Below are positions 32,879 to 39,908 of a stretch of DNA of 39,908 nt, piece after piece. The notes under the pieces are model-generated. The model saw nothing but the letters and a program-made list of their open reading frames with translations, did not search any database and had not been told where the DNA came from. Origin of the DNA: Scopulibacillus daqui (GTDB lineage: Bacteria; Bacillota; Bacilli; Bacillales; Sporolactobacillaceae); contig NZ_JAFBER010000025.1 in NCBI RefSeq assembly GCF_016908855.1, positions 1-39,908 of the forward strand, read 5' to 3'. The position numbers were made by a program, and so were the translations under genes. Each line of letters begins with the position of its first letter. Position 1 is the stretch's first letter.

Positions 32879-33651
32879 AAGTGCCTCACATCAATATCGC
32901 CGATAAAGTTGGAGATTGATATCTTCACTTTTCTTGTCGCTGTTTCGTATCCCTTTGTTTCAACATTAATTTGCCGATTTAAGCCGCCCATTTTGTAGCC
33001 TAATACTTCAACATTTCCGATAGTAACCGAGGCAGCGACTGATACATCTAAATCATAAGGTATATATATATCGACATCACCGATCAGCCCGCTGATGACA
33101 ATGGTGTTTTCGCCTTCATGAATGATGGCTTTTGATAGGTCGATTTTGTTATCTCCGATGCCGTAGGATAAATTCATATCTTTAAGCTCATATCTATGAT
33201 TAATGAGCCGCAGATCACCGATAAGCGAACCGCGGAATTCCGGGGTTTTTACGATAATGACTGGATCGTCGTTATTCTCAGGGTTTTGATACTGTTCTTT
33301 TTCCAGATTTTCAATTTCCTCATCGATCCAATCGTCAACTTGGTCCTTTTTCATAACAGATGGCTGTTTATTTTGAGCGGTTTTCTTACCGTTTTTAAAC
33401 ATTCGATAACCAATGTAAATGAATAGCAGGGCAATGAAAAGGCCAGCTATATGAATATGGAAAACATCTTCAAATAAAACAATCAGTCCTAAAGTAAAAC
33501 AAATGCAGGCAATCCATCGATGCTGTTTTTTAAGAAAAAATATGCCGGCTGCTGCAAAGATTAAAGGACCTACAAGGAGGCCGAGACCAATAACCCCTAA
33601 AAGTATGATAATGCCGATAAGGACTGCACCATATCCAATTAACTGCTTCAA
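32875..33651 (-). CDS. liaF: LiaF, negative regulator of LiaRS
   Basis: 258 residues. Three to four N-terminal membrane helices are followed by an acidic linker (DQVDDWIDEEIENLEKEQYQ) and a cytoplasmic C-terminal domain of the LiaF/DUF2154 type (RGSLIGDLRLI, ISGLIGDVDIYIPYDLDVSV, NFIGDIDVRH). It keeps LiaS inactive without envelope stress. The start is TTG at 33651 behind AAGGAGG. It overlaps liaS by four bases. Unlike the adjacent liaG, it looks intact. Confidence 0.9.
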   Translation of the reverse strand: MKQLIGYGAVLIGIIILLGVIGLGLLVGPLIFAAAGIFFLKKQHRWIACICFTLGLIVLFEDVFHIHIAGLFIALLFIYIGYRMFKNGKKTAQNKQPSVMKKDQVDDWIDEEIENLEKEQYQNPENNDDPVIIVKTPEFRGSLIGDLRLINHRYELKDMNLSYGIGDNKIDLSKAIIHEGENTIVISGLIGDVDIYIPYDLDVSVAASVTIGNVEVLGYKMGGLNRQINVETKGYETATRKVKISISNFIGDIDVRHL

Positions 33652-33677
33652 ATAGGTTCGCCTCCTTTATAACCAAT

Positions 33678-34390
33678 TTAATTGATAGTAACCTTTCCGC
33701 TTTGTGTGTGCGTTGAGGGTAAAAATCAGCGTTTTTTGGGAATTTGAGCGAGACGCTGCCCGATTTAACATCTAAATCAACCGGCTCATTTAATTTCTTG
33801 AAATGAGCATTTAAGCGTCCTGATAATACTTTACCATTTAATTCGCCTGTAAATCGGGATAAATGAATGTTACCTGATTTGACATCCATTGATGCGGTTT
33901 TTGTTGTTAGGTTATCTGCATTTAATTTGCCGGATGTCTCCTCATTGTCTAAGCGGTTGATATCCAAGTTTTTCAAAGCGATATTTCCTGAATCAGCATT
34001 TAACCTAAGTTTATTTAATTTTATTGTTTTATCTATAGATTTTCCATCGAATTTAACATTTCCTGAAATAGTTGTAATATTTAAGTTTTTGCTGTAATTT
34101 TCAGGAATATAAATATTTAGAGTCGAAGGTTTCCAAAACGGTAAGAAACTCAAAAATTTAAATTTAGTGCCAATCTTAATGATGCCGTCTTGACGGTCAA
34201 TAATGGCCCGGTGTTTTCCTCCGTGTGTTGAAACAGCCAATTGCTTTTTCTCGGAGGGAATGAGATTGATAGAAGTGCTTTTTGTGTCAACAGCAATTGT
34301 TTTTATTCCTGAAAGATCAGCTGTGTCATATTTGTAAGAAGATGCCGTGCGTTCGGCGGCAATGCTTGTGAAATTTAAATAAATTGCTCC
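33678..34390 (-). pseudogene. liaG: liaG, broken at both ends
   Basis: The body is a DUF4097 beta-solenoid typical of LiaG (GIKTIAVDTKSTSINLIPSE, NITTISGNVKFDG, LNADSGNIALKNL, DVKSGNIHLSRF). Two defects are visible. At the 5' end a good AAGGAG follows the liaH terminator directly, but there is no ATG/GTG/TTG and no membrane-anchor helix: the frame goes from its stop at 34391 straight into IYLNFTSIAAERTASSYKYD. At the 3' end the frame should close as PSTHTQSGKVTIN with a stop at 33678, but a one-base slip in the TTTTT run near 33722 sends it into liaF sequence. An internal TTG (34240) without anchor is the only start. LiaG is normally a membrane-anchored protein of unknown role. Confidence 0.7.
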
Positions 34391-34402
34391 TTATGATAGG
34401 AT

Positions 34403-34431
34403 AAGAATGGGCATCTAAGATGCCCATTCTT
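34403..34431 (-). terminator. liaH terminator separating liaIH from the rest
   Basis: AAGAATGGGCATCT and AGATGCCCATTCTT are perfect 14-bp complements one base apart. It lies 25 bases after the liaH stop. On the minus strand the U-tract is weak (TTATCCTATC), allowing readthrough into liaGFSR. Confidence 0.75.
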
Positions 34432-34456
34432 CATTTAAGTATCAACTGCACGGGGA

Positions 34457-35113
34457 TCAGCCCAATTTAGCCTTACGCATTTTTTCTAATTCTTTTTCCG
34501 CTTCATCAGCGTACTCGAGTTTTGTCCATTCACTAGAATTGCCTTCAAAACTGGAGCCTGCATACGTATTTGCTTTGATTTCCATTTCACAAATGCGCTC
34601 CTCGAGACGCTGGAATTCCTTATACGTACTTTCTGAATCAATGCGGTTAATAGAGGTATACATATGCTCTTTAGCCTTTGCTGCATTAGCCCGAGCAATT
34701 AATGCATTCTTCTTATCTTTTAAATTTTGGAATTTGTCTTCAAGTTGACTTAATTGGTTTTTAAGATCTTTTACCTGCTCGCCGGCTTTTTCATAAAGAT
34801 CTTCATATTGCTTAGCTTTCGCTTCAAAGTGTTTCATTTCTTGAAGGGCTTTGCGGGCCAAATCTTCTTCACCTGCATCAAAAGCCCGCTGCGCTTGTTC
34901 CTTGCGCTTTGCTGCCAATTTCTCTGCTTCATCTTTTTTCATAAAAAAGTTTTTTTCGATGGCTTGCTGTTTGATAATGGCATGCTTTGCTTTGGCTATT
35001 TCTGCATCCATATCGCGCAAATATTGTTTAAGCATAATCTGTGGATTTTCAAGTTTGTCTAAACCTTCGTTAATTGTAGCAGTGATCATATTTTTCATTC
35101 TTTTTAATACCAT
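34457..35113 (-). CDS. liaH: LiaH, PspA/IM30-family membrane-stress protein
   Basis: 218-residue, almost wholly helical coiled-coil protein. The N-terminal amphipathic start (VLKRMKNMITATINEGLDKLENPQIMLKQ) and the long heptad region with DEAEKLAAKRKEQAQRA identify PspA/IM30. It forms large rings that protect the membrane under antibiotic stress and is recruited by LiaI. The ATG follows GGGAGG, 38 bases after liaI. Confidence 0.9.
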   Translation of the reverse strand: MVLKRMKNMITATINEGLDKLENPQIMLKQYLRDMDAEIAKAKHAIIKQQAIEKNFFMKKDEAEKLAAKRKEQAQRAFDAGEEDLARKALQEMKHFEAKAKQYEDLYEKAGEQVKDLKNQLSQLEDKFQNLKDKKNALIARANAAKAKEHMYTSINRIDSESTYKEFQRLEERICEMEIKANTYAGSSFEGNSSEWTKLEYADEAEKELEKMRKAKLG

Positions 35114-35151
35114 AAGAATGCCTCCCTTTATTTAAGCTTTAAATGAGTTTT

Positions 35152-35568
35152 TTAATGATTATCATTGTGTCGTTTTAAAAAATCTTTCCATTCTTTGTCA
35201 AAGTTGCTTTCTAAATTGACATCTTTATAAGTATGACCCGCTTCATCTGTTAATGCAGGAGCGGGTTCCGGATCGCTCTTAATGAGTTTCCAGCCGAAGT
35301 AGACAAGCACTGCAGAAACAGCAAATGAAACGAGTAGCGGCAACAGGCCGACAAACATTAAAAGACCAATAATCAACGCTATGACACCCAATATTTTTTG
35401 TCCGTTTGTTGAAGAAGTTTTTAATTTTTTTGCTCCAAAGTAAATGAAAATGATTGAAAGGGCGAATGGGATCAATCCGCCGATGTGGATGCCCAGCATG
35501 CCTAAAATGCCGACAGCGCCGATAATTAGCAATATCATTCCGACTGCACTTTTGAAATTTAAGCTCAT
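35152..35568 (-). CDS. liaI: LiaI membrane protein
   Basis: 138 residues with four hydrophobic segments in two hairpins (GMILLIIGAVGILGMLGIHIGG..., ILGVIALIIGLLMFVGLLPLL...) and a short charged cytoplasmic tail (DEAGHTYKDVNLESNFDKEW). By position before liaH and by topology it is LiaI, the membrane anchor for LiaH, somewhat longer than the B. subtilis protein. A perfect palindrome about 80 bases upstream is the likely LiaR site. Confidence 0.8.
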   Translation of the reverse strand: MSLNFKSAVGMILLIIGAVGILGMLGIHIGGLIPFALSIIFIYFGAKKLKTSSTNGQKILGVIALIIGLLMFVGLLPLLVSFAVSAVLVYFGWKLIKSDPEPAPALTDEAGHTYKDVNLESNFDKEWKDFLKRHNDNH

Positions 35569-35621
35569 GTTTTTCCCCTCCTTCCTTGGATATCTTCAGT
35601 CTACGGTAAATATTCATTTTC

Positions 35622-35664
35622 CAAAACGCACCGGGGATGCATTTTGACTAAGACCCGGGTCTTA
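35622..35664 (-). promoter_or_regulatory. LiaR operator and second dyad upstream of liaI
   Basis: TAAGACCCGGGTCTTA (35649-35664) is a perfect 16-bp palindrome centred 88 bases before liaI. Directly downstream CAAAATGCA and TGCGTTTTG (35646-35638, 35630-35622) form a second dyad with one mismatch. No consensus -35 is seen, as expected for an activator-dependent promoter; TATTTA near 35610 could be the -10. Confidence 0.55.
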
Positions 35665-35681
35665 CTGGGACATCACACATA

Positions 35682-35716
35682 AAAGCCCTGCATCGTTTAA
35701 AGCGATACAGGACTTT
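35682..35716 (-). terminator. Hairpin upstream of the liaI promoter
   Basis: On the minus strand AAAGTCCTGTATCG pairs with CGATGCAGGGCTTT through two G-U pairs, then TTTTATG. It insulates liaI from upstream transcription. The two G-U positions would be mismatches on the plus strand. Confidence 0.6.
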
Positions 35717-35905
35717 CTTTATATTTACAGATGAGGTAATCAATGAAAATGATTTAAGCCAAACCATTTCTAGGCTGAATAGCAGCATGCTTGATTACTT
35801 CCAATAAAATTTTATTGTTAGATACTTATAATTGATATGCCTCAAAAATATATTTTTGTGCTTGTTGACATAAGAGTGATTAGCGGAACCAATGAAAAAG
35901 AAAAA

Positions 35906-35945
35906 AGCCGATATTCGGTCCAATTGGCCGATATCAGCTGATTTT
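35906..35945. terminator. Terminator-like hairpin, both strands
   Basis: AGCCGATAT...CGGTCCAA pairs with TTGGCCGATATCAGCT, allowing one bulge and G-U pairs. It is followed by ATTTTTAA on plus and by TTTTTTCTTTTTC on minus. The minus-strand U-tract is the stronger. The interval 35717-35905 shows nothing else. Confidence 0.65.
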
Positions 35946-36032
35946 TAAGTCGGGAATAATGCGAAAATCACCTTTATAACCCAAAACCACGATCTCGCAA
36001 TTTTTTCGGATTGCATTCATTTTCATTGACAT
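35934..36032 (-). CDS. Candidate 32-residue peptide gene
   Basis: A frame from ATG at 36032 gives MSMKMNAIRKNCEIVVLGY then KGDFRIIPDLKIS, with its stop inside the terminator hairpin. Composition and the adjacent minus-strand terminator suggest coding. No good ribosome binding site precedes it, and it could be the remnant of a larger gene. Not recognised. Confidence 0.25.
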   Translation of the reverse strand: MSMKMNAIRKNCEIVVLGYKGDFRIIPDLKIS

Positions 36033-36084
36033 TTAAAGCTTAATGAAAAGCCCATTAAAAGGGATAATAGCAAAATGATTTTCT

Positions 36085-36138
36085 TTTATATAACATGCGT
36101 TTATATAACTTGCGTTTATATAACTTGCGTTTGTATAA
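36085..36138. repeat. Tandem 15-bp repeat, 3.6 copies
   Basis: TTTATATAACATGCG, then TTTATATAACTTGCG twice (36085-36129), then a partial TTTGTATAA. Copies differ at one base. Each contains TATAAC, similar to a -10 hexamer on plus. Confidence 0.8.
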
Positions 36139-36144
36139 AAGAAT

Positions 36145-36207
36145 GAGAGTATGTTCGAAGGGTTTCTCAGAGAAGCCGGAGTTCATTGGGAGCTCCCCGA
36201 AGTATAC
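36145..36207 (+). other. Orphan structured RNA element resembling part of a T-box leader
   Basis: GTAT/TTCG (36149-36157) pair with CGAA/ATAC (36198-36207), enclosing two hairpins: GG..TTCTC with GAGAAGCC, and GGAGTTC with GAGCTCC. The stretch CAGAGAAGCCGGAGTTCATT, preceded by GAGAGTA, resembles the stem III region of T-box riboswitches. The specifier-bearing stem I is too short, the conserved AGGGTGG antiterminator sequence is absent, and no plus-strand gene follows, so at most it is a relic. Confidence 0.3.
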
Positions 36208-36220
36208 CGGTTAGTTATCT

Positions 36221-36427
36221 TTATTCCTCTTTCTCTCCCTTGATTCTTTGTTTTGCAGTATGAATGGCTTCCATTCTTCTTCTGTTTTTTTCTTCAATAG
36301 CGCCGCGCTGTTCAGCATCTGGCGCTGTATTTAAGATTTGCTGACTGTCTTCTATGGCTTGTTGAGTATTTTCAATCCTATCTTCAAGCGCTTCAATTTT
36401 TTCCCGGCTGTTAGTTTGTTTTGGCAT
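36221..36427 (-). CDS. tlp: Small acid-soluble spore protein Tlp-like
   Basis: 68-residue hydrophilic helical protein. The pattern SREKIEALEDRIENTQQAIE, then a short acidic loop, then AIEEKNRRRMEAIHTAKQRI follows the Tlp thioredoxin-like SASP family, where E-K-N-x-R-R is conserved. In Bacillus, Tlp accumulates in the forespore under sigma-G. I place the start at the ATG at 36427, because TAAGGAGCAG precedes it; the in-frame ATG at 36448 would put that ribosome binding site inside the gene. If correct it marks the organism as a spore-former. Confidence 0.6.
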   Translation of the reverse strand: MPKQTNSREKIEALEDRIENTQQAIEDSQQILNTAPDAEQRGAIEEKNRRRMEAIHTAKQRIKGEKEE

Positions 36428-36497
36428 ATCTATCTGCTCCTTAGTCATGATTTACCTTTATCATTTGACGTTTAAGCATGATTTATGTACAAAAAGA

Positions 36498-36526
36498 AAA
36501 GCAAGCGCCATTTCGGCACTTGCTTT
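36498..36526 (-). terminator. khtU terminator
   Basis: AAAGCAAG-C-GCC (36498-36508) pairs with GGC-A-CTTGCTTT (36516-36526), and on the minus strand ends in TTTTCTTTTT. It overlaps the khtU stop codon. Confidence 0.75.
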
Positions 36527-37701
36527 CAGCCCTCGGGAACTTTAATTTTTTTCTTCGGTTTTTTTGGGCTGCCGTAAATCTTTGTTGTTATTTTAGGTGC
36601 GAATATAAAAAGAACAATGCCGATAAATGCAGCAATAAGGATATAAATGCCTGAAAATACTTTTGTTGTACCTGAAGCCAGGCTTGCGATAACAACAGAG
36701 AATTCACCGCGCGATGTAATCGATAAGCCGGCTCTTAAAGACACGCGTTTTGAAAGGCCGTACCATCTTCCGCCAACAACGCCGACAAGTATTTTGGCAA
36801 TAATACTCCAAATAAGCATAACAATTAACAGGCCGATCATTGGTACGCCGTGGCTTAAATCAATCGTTGAACCAAATGAAAGGAAGAAGAGAGGGAGCAG
36901 CAAATCCCGAACCGGAATGGTTGTGATTTCGATTTCTTCAATTTCATTGGTTTCTGCAAGCATCATGCCGGCGAGAAAAGCGCCGAGCACTTCCGATAAG
37001 CCAAGATACACGGCTAATCCGCCGTAGGCAACAGCAATACCTACTGTAAACAGTATAAAAATATCCTCATCATTAATACGTTCGATAAAATTGCTCAGTT
37101 TACTGAAAACATATCGGCCTAAAAGGATAGCAATAAGCGCTAAAACAGCTATTTTTAATACGAGCAGTCCAAGCTGGCCGCCTGTCACTTTTTGGCCGGA
37201 AGTGAGACCGATCAGAACCGCTACTAAAATAGGAGCAACTAAATCTTCAAATATAAGAAGGCCAAGAATATATTCACTTTCAATGTTTGCCATTCTTTTT
37301 GTGCTTTCGAGCAGTTTGGCTGTTATCGAAGAGCTTGTTGCATATACAGCTCCGCTAATAAGGAAAGATGTTAAAAAGTTAAGCCCAAAAAAGTAACAAA
37401 TAAGAAAAGGAACACCTAAATTTAAAGCAATATTTAACAGACCGCCGGACCATACTTTTTTAGCTGTTTCCCCAAGTTTGCTCATTGGAAATTCCAAACC
37501 GAGCAGAAAGAACATCAGAATGATACCGATTTTACTTGCGATATCTAAGACAGCATTGTCAGAGATGAGACCTCCAAGAATAATGCCTAAGACAATGTAA
37601 AGGATAACACCTGGAACGTGAATTTTTCTCCCGATAAAACCAAAAATGAAGAGGAGAAGAATGATCATTCCTGCCGCGAGATAAAAGGGTGTATCATGCA
37701 T
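36526..37701 (-). CDS. khtU: Potassium/proton antiporter KhtU (CPA2 family)
   Basis: 391 residues and about twelve helices of the Na/H exchanger fold. CPA2 landmarks are visible: IGIILMFFLLGLEFPMSKL, SGAVYATSSSITAKLLEST, LLIFEDLVAPILVAV (conserved acidic ion site in a discontinuous helix) and SITSRGEFSVVIASLA. It lacks a C-terminal RCK domain, which is supplied by KhtT in the adjacent gene. It exports potassium in exchange for protons. Start and khtT stop share a base (TAATG). Confidence 0.85.
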   Translation of the reverse strand: MHDTPFYLAAGMIILLLFIFGFIGRKIHVPGVILYIVLGIILGGLISDNAVLDIASKIGIILMFFLLGLEFPMSKLGETAKKVWSGGLLNIALNLGVPFLICYFFGLNFLTSFLISGAVYATSSSITAKLLESTKRMANIESEYILGLLIFEDLVAPILVAVLIGLTSGQKVTGGQLGLLVLKIAVLALIAILLGRYVFSKLSNFIERINDEDIFILFTVGIAVAYGGLAVYLGLSEVLGAFLAGMMLAETNEIEEIEITTIPVRDLLLPLFFLSFGSTIDLSHGVPMIGLLIVMLIWSIIAKILVGVVGGRWYGLSKRVSLRAGLSITSRGEFSVVIASLASGTTKVFSGIYILIAAFIGIVLFIFAPKITTKIYGSPKKPKKKIKVPEG

Positions 37702-38195
37702 TAATGATTTTCCCCTTCACCGCATAAGAGGGACAGTTCTCTGATTTGCTCCTGTTTTCCAATAGCAATGATGACATCGCCGGCTTGTAATTTAACATCT
37801 ATATCTGGTGTAGCAATTAAATCTTCTCCTTTTACAATTCCTATAACAGATGCACCTGTCAGCGGGCGTATTTCTGATTCTCCAATCGTTTTACCGACAA
37901 GCTGGGATTCTTTGGACAGTTCTATCCATTCGATTTGAATTTGCTTTCTAAACATTTTGGCTTTGTCCACATCAACCGGCTGATAAATGGCACCAAGCAG
38001 TTGGGCGCCGATTTCTCTTGTCTCTTCAGCTGTCAAATTGATGTAGAAGTCCGGTTCATCATTATCGGCATCCTCAAACATATACAGGTCGCGTTTTCCA
38101 TTATGATGGACAATGAGAACCATCATACTATTTTCAGCAGTTACCATTGAAATTTTATAGCCGATGCCCGGCAGTTTGGCAGTTTTTATTTTCAT
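37701..38195 (-). CDS. khtT: KhtT, regulatory RCK_C (TrkA-C) subunit of KhtU
   Basis: 164 residues. The N-terminal half is a small alpha/beta domain. The C-terminal half is an RCK_C/TrkA-C domain (VGKTIGESEIRPLTGASVIGIV ... LQAGDVIIAIGKQEQIRELS), which binds c-di-AMP in the B. subtilis protein and gates KhtU. The ATG follows GAAAGGTGATGTG. In B. subtilis a third gene, khtS, precedes; here the next gene upstream is an unrelated acetyltransferase and no khtS is seen. Confidence 0.85.
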   Translation of the reverse strand: MKIKTAKLPGIGYKISMVTAENSMMVLIVHHNGKRDLYMFEDADNDEPDFYINLTAEETREIGAQLLGAIYQPVDVDKAKMFRKQIQIEWIELSKESQLVGKTIGESEIRPLTGASVIGIVKGEDLIATPDIDVKLQAGDVIIAIGKQEQIRELSLLCGEGENH

Positions 38196-38323
38196 TTCAC
38201 ATCACCTTTCATTGTTCCCATCAAAAAATAAGCATGGTTAACGATTTATGAGCGTTTCGAACTAAAATGATTCCCGCACCATTATTATGACAAAATAAGA
38301 AAGTTTAGAGCAAATTAATTTGT

Positions 38324-39109
38324 TTATTTATCAAAGCAGAGCGTCTTGTTATGATAAACGCTTTTGGCATCAATTTTAAAGTGCTTTTTCAAGACTTGTT
38401 CCAGTTGGTCTTTCGAGATATGTTTCTTCATTTTATTTTGGCCATTAGTGATAGTTAAAGTATCCCCGGATAATGTGTCACGACCTTTTTCTGTTGCGAT
38501 AGTAACCAAAATTTCTTTTGTAAATGGGGAATCAGGTGATGTTTCATTATAGCGGCACGCATCATTAAAAGACGTTAAAGACCTTGGGCTGCAAGTGAAA
38601 CGATGCTGTATTTGCCACTCTTCGCCGCCTCTTTTTCTTTGAAGAAGGTAAACGCCTTGGCTTTCTTCAATTATTCTGTAGCTGCCGCTTATATCTGTTG
38701 CGATCTCCCCGCTTAAGGGAATTGGCTGGCGAAATGAGTCGCCAAACCCTACATCAACAAGATAAGGTTTGTCTAATTCAACAATAATCGCGGCATGGCT
38801 TTCTTCTTTTGCCCATTTGCCATCACCGGCGTAGACGGTACCAGCAATAAGATAAGAATTAAAACCAAGCTGATCAAGCAGCTGCTGAAATAAACCATTC
38901 AGTTCATAGCAGAATCCGCCGCGCTGTTGTTTGACGACTTTGCAGTAAAGGTTTTCTATATTTAAGGTGATGGGAATCTGGTGAATAACATCCAAGTTTT
39001 CAAAAGGAATATGTGTGATGTGCAGATATTGAAGCCTGCTTAAAGAAGATAAATCGATTTGTAGCGGGGGGACGGCTTTAAACCGTTCTAAATATTCTTC
39101 TGTATTCAT
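38324..39109 (-). CDS. Arylamine N-acetyltransferase
   Basis: 261-residue acetyl-CoA-dependent enzyme of the NAT family. The catalytic triad is complete: Cys67 in RGGFCYELN, His105 in SHAAIIV, Asp119 in VDVGFGD. The N-terminal PFENLD motif is present, and the length is usual for bacterial NATs. It acetylates arylamines and hydrazines in the cytosol; the physiological substrate is unknown. The start at 39109 was chosen because AAAGGAGG lies 9 bases before it, rather than the upstream in-frame ATG at 39133. Monocistronic, transcribed away from the rRNA operon. Confidence 0.9.
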   Translation of the reverse strand: MNTEEYLERFKAVPPLQIDLSSLSRLQYLHITHIPFENLDVIHQIPITLNIENLYCKVVKQQRGGFCYELNGLFQQLLDQLGFNSYLIAGTVYAGDGKWAKEESHAAIIVELDKPYLVDVGFGDSFRQPIPLSGEIATDISGSYRIIEESQGVYLLQRKRGGEEWQIQHRFTCSPRSLTSFNDACRYNETSPDSPFTKEILVTIATEKGRDTLSGDTLTITNGQNKMKKHISKDQLEQVLKKHFKIDAKSVYHNKTLCFDK

Positions 39110-39239
39110 TCGACAGCCTCCTTTAAAAAGCATTTCAGAATATAGCCTTCTATTAAGATATATTATTTATCACCAAGCTGCCTAATAAAATGATGACTGA
39201 AACGGATCGGACGCTTGAATATTGTTTTTAAAAAAAATG

Positions 39240-39268
39240 TTGACTTAAATAAGATCAGATGATATTAT
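39240..39268 (+). promoter_or_regulatory. rRNA operon promoter P1
   Basis: TTGACT, 17 bases, TATTAT; first of three stacked promoters before the 16S gene. Sequence 39134-39239 shows no gene. Confidence 0.7.
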
Positions 39269-39315
39269 ATTTCATGTCGATTTAATGCGATTCACGAAAC
39301 AGACAAAAAAACATA

Positions 39316-39344
39316 TTGACATTATGAAACTACGATGTTAATAT
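39316..39344 (+). promoter_or_regulatory. rRNA operon promoter P2
   Basis: TTGACA, 17 bases, TAATAT, 76 bp downstream of P1. Confidence 0.75.
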
Positions 39345-39401
39345 AATGAACGTCGCTTTTGAAAGGAACAAAAAACAAAAGCGAAAAACCATAAAAAGTT
39401 G

Positions 39402-39430
39402 TTGACAAGATGTTAACGGCTTGATATAAT
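39402..39430 (+). promoter_or_regulatory. rRNA operon promoter P3
   Basis: TTGACA, 17 bases, TATAAT: both elements fully consensus, 86 bp after P2. An expected strong growth-rate-controlled promoter. Confidence 0.85.
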
Positions 39431-39472
39431 AAAAAGGTCGCTATCGAACGGCAAAGACTTAAAAATAATGAT

Positions 39473-39486
39473 TGTTCTTTGAAAAC
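39473..39486 (+). promoter_or_regulatory. rRNA antitermination boxA
   Basis: TGTTCTTTGAAAAC matches the Bacillus rrn boxA (TGCTCTTTGAAAAC) at nearly all positions. It sits in the leader between P3 and 16S. A GGATGTT-C-AACATCC dyad at 39580-39594 lies just before the mature end and may help processing. Confidence 0.7.
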
Positions 39487-39599
39487 TAAACAAAAGCCAA
39501 GCGTGATTGAAAGGGCAACTTTCAACAACAGCTAAGGATCATAACGATTAAAAGTTTAACTGTTTCACAGTTTTTTAAAGGATGTTCAACATCCATACT

Positions 39600-39908
39600 T
39601 TATTGAGAGTTTGATCCTGGCTCAGGACGAACGCTGGCGGCGTGCCTAATACATGCAAGTCGAGCGCGGGAAGCAAACAGATCTCTTCGGAGTGACGTTT
39701 GTGGAACGAGCGGCGGACGGGTGAGTAACACGTGGGCAACCTGCCTGTAAGACTGGGATAACTCCGGGAAACCGGGGCTAATACCGGATAACCTTTCGCA
39801 CCGCATGGTGCGGAAGTAAAAGATGGTTCTGCCATCACTTACAGATGGGCCCGCGGCGCATTAGCTAGTTGGTAAGGTAATGGCTTACCAAGGCCTCGAT
39901 GCGTAGCC
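39600..39908 (+). rRNA. 16S ribosomal RNA, 5' end (partial)
   Basis: AGAGTTTGATCCTGGCTCAG at 39606 is the universal 5' motif, followed by GACGAACGCTGGCGGCGTGC, the V1 loop, GGCGGACGGGTGAGTAACAC and the V2 region up to the window edge. About 310 of roughly 1550 bases are present. The exact mature 5' end is estimated. The sequence is of Bacillales type; a genus call needs a database comparison. Confidence 0.97.

Noticed and set aside
36085-36138. Possible CRISPR array
   Set aside because: Units are 15 bp, directly adjacent with no spacers, and there are no cas genes in the window.
39575-39838. Two overlapping minus-strand open frames opposite the 16S start
   Set aside because: They are antisense to conserved rRNA positions; such frames recur in most bacteria and are not genes.

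Overview
The window looks like chromosome from an endospore-forming, low-to-moderate GC member of the Bacillales. The evidence is strong AGGAGG-type ribosome binding sites, a B. subtilis-type order in the rbs operon (R-K-D-A-C-B) and in lia (I-H-G-F-S-R), a Tlp-like small acid-soluble spore protein, khtTU, a YlmA-like ATPase, and a Firmicute 16S rRNA start. The 16S 5' end and gene content would fit Sporolactobacillaceae or neighbouring Bacillaceae, but I cannot fix the genus.

Layout. (1) 1-4.8 kb is an AT-rich accessory edge. It has the end of an IS3-family element abutting a DUF772-type transposase fragment, two frameshifted membrane-protein genes, and small exported proteins (permuted papain-like, DUF3139, Excalibur). 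Two further short genes follow. (2) 4.8-9.5 kb holds guaC, a lone ABC ATPase, an inositol-dehydrogenase-like oxidoreductase with twin operators, and its LacI-type regulator. (3) 9.5-17.1 kb holds two divergent exported phosphoesterases whose shared intergenic region carries 11-bp-periodic PHO-box-like hexamers facing each gene, followed by an RND exporter. (4) 17.1-24.9 kb holds a CsbC-type sugar porter and the complete ribose operon. (5) 25-30.7 kb is a sigma-54-controlled guanidino/ureohydrolase locus: enhancer-binding protein, agmatinase-family enzyme, sodium:solute symporter. An orphan HI0074-type protein and a PuuD-like peptidase C26 lie beside it. (6) 30.7-35.7 kb holds a YflT-like stress protein and the lia cell-envelope stress operon, in which liaG is broken at both ends. 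(7) 35.7-39.1 kb holds structured non-coding sequence, tlp, khtTU and an arylamine N-acetyltransferase. (8) 39.2 kb to the end holds three stacked rRNA promoters, boxA and the start of 16S rRNA.

How the parts work together. The phosphoesterase pair looks like a phosphate-starvation (PhoP) module. The sigma-54 locus looks like uptake plus hydrolysis of a guanidino compound, with the C26 hydrolase possibly acting further down the putrescine/GABA route. The lia cluster senses envelope damage. No CRISPR, phage or tRNA gene was seen. I did not find a wholly new multi-gene system. The strongest second-look items are the divergent PHO boxes, the sigma-54 promoter with its palindromic upstream site, the decayed liaG, the HI0074 homologue lacking its histidine and its partner, and the orphan T-box-like element.
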